In this document: piece after piece, positions 9,442 to 16,578 of the stretch | Numbering within the stretch: the first letter of the stretch is position 1 | Layout: each line of letters begins with the position of its first letter | Assembly: GCA_016219275.1 (NCBI GenBank) | Contig: JACRBM010000072.1 | Coordinates: 1 to 64,000, forward strand | Source: Chloroflexota bacterium | GTDB lineage: Bacteria; Chloroflexota; Anaerolineae; UBA4142 | Direction: 5' to 3' | DNA length: 64,000 bases | Position numbers and translations under genes: made by a program | The notes under the pieces: model-generated | What the model was told of the DNA's origin: nothing | Database searches by the model: none | What the model saw: the letters and a program-made list of their open reading frames with translations, nothing else

Positions 9442-9470
9442 GGTAGGGCAAATTTCCAATTTGCCCTACC
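9442..9470. repeat. Palindromic REP-like repeat, copy 1
   Basis: Perfect 13-bp arms GGTAGGGCAAATT / AATTTGCCCTACC around TCC, in the gap between the surface protein and the first cupredoxin gene. The same motif with compensating changes recurs at 14016-14042. It could stabilise mRNA ends or attenuate transcription; there is no T run. Confidence 0.75.
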
Positions 9471-9492
9471 GCGTAACCCAAAGGAGTAGCCG

Positions 9493-10830
9493 ATGAACAA
9501 CCAATCGCCTTCGTTCGCGATCACCCGTCGCGCTTTTCTGAAACTGGGCGCGAGCATGGCGCTCGCCGCCGCCGGCGCGCACTGGTTGCCCTCGCAAATC
9601 GAACCGACCGCGCTTGCCCAATCTGGTAATCCGCAAGTGGATATTCAAATGGCGGCGACGGATGGATTCATTTACTTGCCGGGCAGTGTGCCCACGTTTC
9701 ATCCCGATCCGCTCGCGCCCGCGCCGTTCACCAACTGGGGCTTTGGATTCCGAAATGTGACCGGCTTGACCGCGCAACAAATTCAAGACCAACGAAACAG
9801 ATTTCAGAATCCCGCGCCTCTGTTGTATGTTGACGAACTGGACGACGTGCGAATCACGTTGACGAACCTGGGATTGCAAGTCCGCCCCGATCTGACCGAC
9901 GGACACACGATTCACTTTCACGGCTTTCGCAACGCGATTCCCTTGTTCGACGGCGTGCCGGAATTGTCCATCGCGATACCCACCGGACGCGCGTTCACCT
10001 ATTTCTATCGCCCGCGCGACCCAGGCACGTACATGTATCACTGTCACTTTGAAGATGTCGAACACGTTTCGATGGGCATGACCGGCATCATCTTTGTGCG
10101 TCCAGCCCAAAATCGCACCGGGGCGGGCGGCGGACCCGTGGCGCGCTTGGGCGGCAACGCCAGTTCGCCGGTGCTCGGTTACACGTACAACGATGGCGTC
10201 GCGCCGTCGAATGCAAATTCAACCGCCTACGACCGCGAGTATCCGATGTTTTTAAGCGAAGTCTGGGCGGAAGAACGTTATCGCGGCGCGCACATCCAAG
10301 AGCACGATTGGAGCGAGTACAACCCGGACATTTGGTTGCTGAATGGACGCGCGTATCCGGACACGCTCGCGCCGAACGGCGGCGGCACGGATTCGGGCAC
10401 CGGCGATTTGATCGCGCCGCCCGGGCGACCCGACTTGCAGTATCAACCGTACTCGTCGCTGGTTGAAGCGAACTCGGGTGACCGCGTGTTACTGCGATTT
10501 GTGAACCTGGGTTATCAACAACACGCGATGCGATTGGACGGCATCCCGTTGCGGATCGTCGGTAAAGATGCGACGCTCTTGCGCGGACGCGATGGCACCT
10601 TCAACTCCATTAGCACGGACACGATCTATCTCGGTCCGGGCGAAAGCGTTGATGCGATCTTTATCGCGCCGACCGTTTCAACGCAGACGACGTTTCTGCT
10701 CTACAATCGCAACTATACCTATCTCCACAATCCGGGCATGTCCGGTTTGGGTGGACAAATGACCGAGATTCGCGTTTCACCGTCCGGCATCGCGCCACAG
10801 CGAACGATCAGGACGCTCCGAGTCCGCTAG
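9493..10830 (+). CDS. Multicopper-oxidase-like protein A, Tat-exported, type 1 copper site in domain 1
   Basis: 445 residues; AAGGAG lies 8 bases before the ATG. The N-terminus has a Tat motif (TRRAFLKLG) and hydrophobic core with cleavage near LAQS, so it folds with cofactor before export. Domain 1 (about 50-205) has the HxHG pair His141/His143 and His183-Cys184-His185 with His191 and Met196, a full type 1 set plus half of a trinuclear set. Domain 2 (about 215-440) has only isolated histidines (QQHAMRLDG, YLHNPGM) where HxH pairs are expected. It therefore looks like a two-domain oxidase whose second copper half is missing. Genes B and C immediately follow. Substrate unknown. Confidence 0.8.
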   Translation: MNNQSPSFAITRRAFLKLGASMALAAAGAHWLPSQIEPTALAQSGNPQVDIQMAATDGFIYLPGSVPTFHPDPLAPAPFTNWGFGFRNVTGLTAQQIQDQRNRFQNPAPLLYVDELDDVRITLTNLGLQVRPDLTDGHTIHFHGFRNAIPLFDGVPELSIAIPTGRAFTYFYRPRDPGTYMYHCHFEDVEHVSMGMTGIIFVRPAQNRTGAGGGPVARLGGNASSPVLGYTYNDGVAPSNANSTAYDREYPMFLSEVWAEERYRGAHIQEHDWSEYNPDIWLLNGRAYPDTLAPNGGGTDSGTGDLIAPPGRPDLQYQPYSSLVEANSGDRVLLRFVNLGYQQHAMRLDGIPLRIVGKDATLLRGRDGTFNSISTDTIYLGPGESVDAIFIAPTVSTQTTFLLYNRNYTYLHNPGMSGLGGQMTEIRVSPSGIAPQRTIRTLRVR

Positions 10831-10858
10831 GGCTTACGCCTGCAAGGAGAAACCACCG

Positions 10859-12151
10859 ATGAGAAAAACGATTTTCAAACCGACCTTGTTCGTCATCGTG
10901 ATCGTGGTCGCCGTACTGGTCGCGGTCGCGCATTCCGCCTCGCGCGCGTCGGTCGCGCTCGCGGCGCCGCCGCAATCCGGCTTGCTCTGCACGACGAGCG
11001 GTACGCCGAACGCGAACTTTACGCTCACGGCGCGCACGGGTTACATCAGTCTCCCCGATGGCAACCAGATTTTCATGTGGAGTTTTGCCAACGGGAGCGG
11101 CGCGTTCCAATATCCCGGACCGAACTTGTGCGTGCAACAGGGCGACACGATAACAATCACGCTCAACAATACCTTGGCGGAACCGGTCTCGATCATTTTC
11201 CCTGGCATGGAAAATGTTTTGGCGAACGGCGCGCCGGCGCAACCCCAGTTTAGCGGCAGCACACTCACCTCGCTCGCGCAAGTCGCGCCGCCGGGCGGGA
11301 GCGTCACGTACAGTTTTGTCGCGTCGCAACCCGGCACGTACCTGTACGAGAGCGGGACGGATATGGGCAAGCAAGTGCAGATGGGCTTGTTCGGTGCGTT
11401 GGTCGTGCGACCAAGCGCCGGCGCGCAGTACGCGTACGACACCAGTACGCGCTTCAACACGTCTGCTGAATTCGTCATGCTGTTTTCCGAACTCGATCCG
11501 TTCCTGCATCAAGCGATTGAACGCAATCAAGCGTACGATGTCACCACGTACCATCCGCGTTACTGGATGATCAACGGGCGCGCATTCCCCGACACGATTG
11601 CGCCGAACAACGCGGTGTGGTTGCCCTCGCAACCTTACGGCGCGCTGGTGCACATTCGACCGCGCGATGCGTCGAACCCAGACCCCGCCCTGGTGCGGTA
11701 CTTGAATGTGGGCAGTTTGAATCATCCGTTCCACCCGCACGGCAATCACGGACGCGTGATCGCGCGCGACGCGCGCACGCTCCGCGGACCGACGAACCAA
11801 GACCTCTCGTACGAAAAATTCGCGGTGACGATTGGCGGCGGGCAAACCTGGGACGCGACGTACGATTGGGCGGACGTGGAAGGGTGGACGCCGGCGAATC
11901 CAATTCCCGTGACGATTCCCCAACTGCAGAATTTGCAATTCAAGGACAATGCGACCTGGTATAGCGGCAGTCCGTACCTGGGTTATCGCGATGACTTGCC
12001 TTCCGGCGTCGTCTCGTTCAACGAGTGCGGCGAATACTATATGGTTTGGCACAGTCATGCCTTGAACGAAGCGGCGAACTTTGACGCGGGCTTTGGCGGG
12101 ATGATGACCTTACAACGCATTGACCCACCATTGCCGAACACGTGCCCATAA
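10859..12151 (+). CDS. Multicopper-oxidase-like protein B, ligands in C-terminal domain, no type 1 Cys
   Basis: 430 residues with Sec signal peptide (residues 1-36, cleavage near ALA-AP) and AGGAGAAACC before ATG. Two cupredoxin domains. In domain 1 the copper positions are replaced (SIIFPGM for HxHG, LYESGTDMG for HCH). Domain 2 has the laccase-like motif His289-Pro-Phe-His292-Pro-His294-Gly-Asn-His297 and His398-Ser-His400, where the type 1 Cys is Ser399. It thus keeps half the trinuclear histidines but no type 1 centre. It lies 28 bp after gene A and 10 bp before gene C, so the three are almost certainly co-transcribed and paralogous. An enzyme on its own is doubtful; pairing with A is considered in the findings. 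Confidence 0.8.
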   Translation: MRKTIFKPTLFVIVIVVAVLVAVAHSASRASVALAAPPQSGLLCTTSGTPNANFTLTARTGYISLPDGNQIFMWSFANGSGAFQYPGPNLCVQQGDTITITLNNTLAEPVSIIFPGMENVLANGAPAQPQFSGSTLTSLAQVAPPGGSVTYSFVASQPGTYLYESGTDMGKQVQMGLFGALVVRPSAGAQYAYDTSTRFNTSAEFVMLFSELDPFLHQAIERNQAYDVTTYHPRYWMINGRAFPDTIAPNNAVWLPSQPYGALVHIRPRDASNPDPALVRYLNVGSLNHPFHPHGNHGRVIARDARTLRGPTNQDLSYEKFAVTIGGGQTWDATYDWADVEGWTPANPIPVTIPQLQNLQFKDNATWYSGSPYLGYRDDLPSGVVSFNECGEYYMVWHSHALNEAANFDAGFGGMMTLQRIDPPLPNTCP

Positions 12152-12161
12152 GGAGACGATC

Positions 12162-13994
12162 ATGGAAACAATCACCCAGCATACGCGCACCGTTCGGTTT
12201 GCCTCGCGTCTAGTTGCGATGGTTGCGCTCGTCGTCGTCGGCGTAATCAATAGCGCGTCATTCATCTTCGCCGCGCCGCCCGGGATTGGCGCGGCGTCGC
12301 TCCTGCCCGCGACGACCTGCCCAGTCGTATCGGGAGTGCGAACGTGCAATGTCTGGGCGCGAACCGGCACGCTCACGCTGCCCAACGCGGCAACCGTTCC
12401 GATCTGGGGCTATGCCGCGACAGCCAGTGGAGCCGCGACGCTCCCAGGTCCCATGCTCATCGTCAACGCAGGCGAAGCCGTCAACATCATTCTCAACAAC
12501 GTGAACATCCCCGGCTCAACCTCGCTCGGATTTCCTGGACAGTCGCGCGCGCCCGACACAACCGGCGTCACCGCCGGCAACAGCCGAACCTACAGTTTCA
12601 CCGCGACCGACTTGCGACCGGGCACGTATCTGTACGAAGCTGGCTTGACGGCAAACGGACAAATCCAGGTCGCGATGGGATTGTTCGGCGCGCTGATCGT
12701 GCGCCCTGCCGGCTGCGCGACGTGCGCGTACAACGCGACGACGACATTCAACGACGAAGCAGTGCTCGTGCTTAGTGAAATTGATCCGGCGTTCAACGCC
12801 GCGCCGACGACGTTCAACATGCGGAACTATGCGCCCAAGTATTGGATGCTGAACGGCAGAGCATTCCCGGACACGGAGGCGATCAACGCGAACGCCGGCA
12901 ATCGCGTATTGCTGCGCTACGTCAATGCCGGGGTGACCCAGCATTCGCTCGGCTTGCTCGGTTTGCGTCAGACCATCCTGGCAAATGACGGCAAACTACT
13001 CGGCTATCCCTACCAGGTCGTCGCGGAAACGATTCCCGCCGGCGCAACACTCGACGCGTTCGCCACACTGCCGGCGTCCGCGCCCGCCGGCACGCGCTAT
13101 GCCGTTTACGAAGCCGGGAATCATCTCGACAACAACGGCGCGCGCACGGGCAACATCATCAACTTTGGCGGAATGCTGGCTTTTCTAACTATCCCAGCGG
13201 CTGGTCCGACGCCGACCAACACACCGACCAACACACCGACCAACACGCCGACAAATACACCCACGAACACGCCAACCAACACGCCGACCAACACGCCGAC
13301 GAGTACAGCAACGAGTACACCAACGAATACACCGGTTGGTCCATCGAGCACGCCGACGAATACGCCAACGGCAACACCAACATCGGTGCCTAATCAGATT
13401 TTTGCGAATGGTTTCGAATCAGGCAACTTTGCGGCGTGGTCTTTAGCAGTGAACTCGCCAAGCCGCATCACGGTAACGACAACCGCGAGCATCAGCAGCA
13501 CGTTCGGCATGCGCGCGCTCATCAGCGGCGGCACATCGGGTTACGTGCAGGACAACTCGCCGACGAACGAGACCCAGTATCACGCGCGCTTTTACTTTAA
13601 CCCGAACGGCGCAACGTTGGGCGGCGGCGGACAAGACATTTTCGTTGGACTCAACTCTACGAACCAAAATGTGTTCCGTGTTCAAGTGCGACTCAACACT
13701 GGACAGTATCAGATTCGCGCGGTGGTCGCGCGCGTCGGCGGCAACACCAACACGAGTTGGTACACCATCACCAACGCGTATCACCCGATCGAGATCGCGT
13801 GGCAAGCTGGGACGAGCGCATCGTTCACGCTCTACACCGACGGCGTGCTCAGGCAGACGTTGACCGGCTTGAACACCAACGCGTTGAGAGTGGATACCGT
13901 GCGCCTAGGTCCCCAAAGCGCGCTCGGCGGCGTGACCGGCGCAGAGTACTTTGACAATTTCACGTCCACGCGGACGACGGTAATCGGTCCATAG
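12162..13994 (+). CDS. Cupredoxin-fold protein C lacking copper ligands, with Thr-Pro linker and C-terminal LamG-like domain
   Basis: 610 residues; ATG at 12162 after AAGGAGACGATC. Signal peptide to about residue 35. Residues 40-350 repeat the two-cupredoxin layout of A and B, but all ligand positions are lost (SLGFPGQ, LYEAGLTANG, QHSLGLLG, YEAGNHLDNNG). A TPTNTPTN-type linker (about 350-405) follows. A C-terminal domain of about 200 residues begins IFANGFESGNFAAWS and ends EYFDNFTSTRTTVIGP. The same linker plus domain ends the protease at 16579. Probably a non-catalytic structural or chaperone-like partner of A and B displayed at the cell surface; function is inferred only from context. Confidence 0.7.
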   Translation: METITQHTRTVRFASRLVAMVALVVVGVINSASFIFAAPPGIGAASLLPATTCPVVSGVRTCNVWARTGTLTLPNAATVPIWGYAATASGAATLPGPMLIVNAGEAVNIILNNVNIPGSTSLGFPGQSRAPDTTGVTAGNSRTYSFTATDLRPGTYLYEAGLTANGQIQVAMGLFGALIVRPAGCATCAYNATTTFNDEAVLVLSEIDPAFNAAPTTFNMRNYAPKYWMLNGRAFPDTEAINANAGNRVLLRYVNAGVTQHSLGLLGLRQTILANDGKLLGYPYQVVAETIPAGATLDAFATLPASAPAGTRYAVYEAGNHLDNNGARTGNIINFGGMLAFLTIPAAGPTPTNTPTNTPTNTPTNTPTNTPTNTPTNTPTSTATSTPTNTPVGPSSTPTNTPTATPTSVPNQIFANGFESGNFAAWSLAVNSPSRITVTTTASISSTFGMRALISGGTSGYVQDNSPTNETQYHARFYFNPNGATLGGGGQDIFVGLNSTNQNVFRVQVRLNTGQYQIRAVVARVGGNTNTSWYTITNAYHPIEIAWQAGTSASFTLYTDGVLRQTLTGLNTNALRVDTVRLGPQSALGGVTGAEYFDNFTSTRTTVIGP

Positions 13995-14015
13995 CACAAC
14001 CGACAATGCTGGATC

Positions 14016-14042
14016 GTAGGGCAAGTTTCCAACTTGCCCTAC
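14016..14042. repeat. Palindromic REP-like repeat, copy 2
   Basis: Perfect 12-bp arms GTAGGGCAAGTT / AACTTGCCCTAC around TCC, same family as 9442-9470 with compensatory A-T to G-C changes in the stem. Located between gene C and the next gene. Confidence 0.75.
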
Positions 14043-14061
14043 CTTATCAAAGGAGGTCGGC

Positions 14062-14565
14062 TTGGAAAAACCGTTTGTGTTCACGCATCAACAGATTCGC
14101 CAATTCGCTCCCATCGTCGGGTTGATGCTGCTGCTGTGGGCTGGACTGGTCGCGGGAATGCTTTTTCTTCTCCCCGCACCCGCGCCCGCGCCCGAACCGG
14201 TCGTGATGCCGGTGAGTCCCGAAATCGAAGAACGGTGGGGCGTTCGCATCAGTCAAATCGGCGTGACGGCAGATGGCGGATTAGTTGATTTTCGTTTTAT
14301 CGTGATTGATCCCGACAAGGCATTGGCGATGTTGCAAAATGTGGAGAACCTACCGGTGCTCGTCGCCGAGGATACCGGCGCGATAGTCAACTCGATGGCG
14401 ATGATGGCGGGGCGCCATAGTTTGCAGCCCGGGCGAACATACTTTTTGCTCTATCGCAACACGCTCGGCGCGATCAAACCCGGCAGTCGCGTCAAAGTGA
14501 TGTTCAACAATTCAGTGACGAACTCGGGACAGGCTCTTCAAATCGAACATGTCCAGGCGCAATAA
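14062..14565 (+). CDS. Membrane-anchored hypothetical protein next to CopC-CopD
   Basis: 167 residues. TTG start with strong AGGAGGT site six bases upstream. An N-terminal helix (about 17-38) is followed by an AlaPro stretch and an extracytoplasmic domain (about 50-167). The domain (WGVRISQIGVTADGGLVDFRF, then DPDKALAMLQN, PGRTYFLLYRN, VKVMFNN) looks like a beta-sandwich. No Met/His copper motif stands out beyond MAMMAGRH near 112-119. It lies between the cupredoxin trio and the copper-resistance gene (3 bp gap to the latter), which suggests a role in metal delivery or cupredoxin maturation. Not recognised as a known family. Confidence 0.7.
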   Translation: MEKPFVFTHQQIRQFAPIVGLMLLLWAGLVAGMLFLLPAPAPAPEPVVMPVSPEIEERWGVRISQIGVTADGGLVDFRFIVIDPDKALAMLQNVENLPVLVAEDTGAIVNSMAMMAGRHSLQPGRTYFLLYRNTLGAIKPGSRVKVMFNNSVTNSGQALQIEHVQAQ

Positions 14566-14568
14566 CCG

Positions 14569-16557
14569 ATGTTTACCCGTGTGTGTCATTGCGAGCAGAT
14601 TCGCTTCGTTCAACGCAAACTCCGTTTCCTCGCAAAGGCAATTCAACGTTCTCGGCGAATTTGGATCGGCGTGGCTCTGGTCTTGATTGCATTGTCCACG
14701 AATGCCGCGCCAGCCAACGCGCACGCGATTGTCGTCCGCACCGATCCGCCGGACGGCGCGTCGTTGGCGGACGCGCCATCCCAGGTTCGCTTGTGGTTTA
14801 GCGAACCGATTCTCTTGAATTTTACCCGCATCGATTTGGTGGACAGTCAGGGTCAGAACATCCCCGTGCAGATCGCGCGCGCCGAAGACGATGCCGAATT
14901 CGTGCTGGCAGTTCACGTGCCGCCGCTTGCGCCGAATGCGTACCGCTTGAGTTGGCGCACCGTCGCCAACGATGACGTGCATCCCAGTTCCGGTTCCATC
15001 GTCTTTGGCGTCCGCCAAACCGCCACGCCGGATGCGCCGACTATCCTCGCACCGTCCTTGCCTGAAGTGTGGTTGCGCTGGTTGAATGTCAGCGCGCTCG
15101 CCGGTTTGATCGGCGCGCTCGCGATTTTATTTTTCGCAATGCGCGGTCACGCCGAATCGAATGCGGCGCTCGCCGCGTCCGTGCGGCGGCGAACCTGGGT
15201 CTGGGCGTTCGGCGCGTGCGCGCTGTCTTTCACCGCCGGCGTGGGCTTGATCTTTCTTCAGGCGAACAGCGCAGGGAACGATGGGTGGCAGATTCTTGTC
15301 CAGGCAAGTTACGGCGCGCGCGCGATATTGCGCCAAAGTTTGGTCGCGATCCTGGGCGCGCTGATTTTCGCCGGCGTCATTGCGACGCGTCGCGCGAAAT
15401 CCTTTTTGGAATCGCGCGCAACACGCGTTGCGATCCTGGGTCTGGTTCTCGCGCTAGTCACGCTCGAAGCGTCGAACAGTCATACGGCGAACGGCGGGTC
15501 GCCGATGGCGATCATTGCCGGCGCGCTTCATTTACTTGCGGCGGGAGTGTGGGGCGGAGGATTGGTCGCGATGTCGCTCGTCCTAGTCCCGCTGTTGCGG
15601 CGCGGTCTCACCGAACAGGCGCTCGCGCGCGCGGTGTTGCGACGCTTTGGTGCGCTGGCGGCGCTTGGCTTGGGCGTGTTGCTCGCGACCGGGCTTTATA
15701 ACAGCGGCGTCCAAGTCGCGTCGCTCGACGCGTTGCTCGTTACGCTGTACGGTCAAACCTTGTTGATAAAAGTTGGACTCGCGCTGTCCCTCGCGCTGAT
15801 CGGTTTGCTCAACGCCACGCTCTTGCATTCGCGGGTTGCCGATTTTTTGCGCGCGCGGTTGCGTCGTTCGTCCGGCTGGTTGCCGCTCGAATCGCGCCAT
15901 TTGTGGAAGACGGTCGCGGTCGAGACGCTCGGCGCGCTCACCGTGTTCTGGCTCGCGTCCGCGTTGAGCGCAACGCCGCCGGCACTGGGTTCGGAATTCG
16001 ATCCGCCGAGCGCGCCCGCCGCGACCGTGCCCAGCGTTGCGACGTATGCGTCCGACTTGTTCATTACATTTTCGATCAAGCCAAATCTGCCCGGCAAAAA
16101 TTTCATCATGCTGGGTGTGTTCGACACGCGCCGACCGTCGCCCGCGCCGATTGAACGCGTGGTCGTCCGACTTGTCGCGCCGAATGAATCGCGCGGGGTA
16201 TTGACGCGCGATGCCACTTCGCTGGGCGGCGGGAAATATCAACTCGGCGGCGATTTGATCAACGTGCCGGGCGCGTGGAATGCGTCCGTTATCGTCAGTC
16301 GTCCTGGCTTGCCCGATGCGACGGTGACGATTCCCTGGCGCGTGTCTGAAATCACCTCCGCCGAACCGCGACCAGTCTTGGTTTCCAATCGTCCGCTTGC
16401 GCCGATCACGACAATCGTCGCGCTTGTTGTCGCATTCGGTCTACTCGGTGTGTCTACGACTTGGCTCACGCGACGAGTCGTGTCGCCGGATTCAAACACG
16501 CCACAAAAAGAAAATGCTCCAGTTCCGCCGATGAATAAACGAGTAGCGCGTCAATGA
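14569..16557 (+). CDS. CopC-CopD fusion copper resistance/uptake protein
   Basis: 662 residues, YcnJ-like arrangement. A signal sequence ends near NAH, leaving mature N-terminal His52. CopC domain at 52-145 (DPPDGASLADAP, LWFSEP, DDVHPSSGSIVFGV; Asp/His ligands likely). CopD-type transmembrane domain at about 165-470 with several helices (ALHLLAAGVWGGGLVAM). A C-terminal periplasmic beta domain (about 490-605, FixH/YtkA-like) and a final helix (about 610-635). It binds Cu and moves it across the membrane. The first 28 residues derive from a repeat-like sequence (TGTGTCATTGCGAGC) with no ribosome site, so the true start may be a later GTG near 14671. Confidence 0.9.
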   Translation: MFTRVCHCEQIRFVQRKLRFLAKAIQRSRRIWIGVALVLIALSTNAAPANAHAIVVRTDPPDGASLADAPSQVRLWFSEPILLNFTRIDLVDSQGQNIPVQIARAEDDAEFVLAVHVPPLAPNAYRLSWRTVANDDVHPSSGSIVFGVRQTATPDAPTILAPSLPEVWLRWLNVSALAGLIGALAILFFAMRGHAESNAALAASVRRRTWVWAFGACALSFTAGVGLIFLQANSAGNDGWQILVQASYGARAILRQSLVAILGALIFAGVIATRRAKSFLESRATRVAILGLVLALVTLEASNSHTANGGSPMAIIAGALHLLAAGVWGGGLVAMSLVLVPLLRRGLTEQALARAVLRRFGALAALGLGVLLATGLYNSGVQVASLDALLVTLYGQTLLIKVGLALSLALIGLLNATLLHSRVADFLRARLRRSSGWLPLESRHLWKTVAVETLGALTVFWLASALSATPPALGSEFDPPSAPAATVPSVATYASDLFITFSIKPNLPGKNFIMLGVFDTRRPSPAPIERVVVRLVAPNESRGVLTRDATSLGGGKYQLGGDLINVPGAWNASVIVSRPGLPDATVTIPWRVSEITSAEPRPVLVSNRPLAPITTIVALVVAFGLLGVSTTWLTRRVVSPDSNTPQKENAPVPPMNKRVARQ

Positions 16558-16578
16558 TCTTTGCGAAAGGAATCGCCG

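Noticed and set aside
13207-13400. Minisatellite or CRISPR in the TPTNTPTN region
   Set aside because: Simple in-frame Thr-Pro linker coding, matching linkers in neighbouring secreted proteins.
16561-16578. TTG start of the S8 protease six codons upstream
   Set aside because: The ATG at 16579 has the better site and gives a standard signal peptide.
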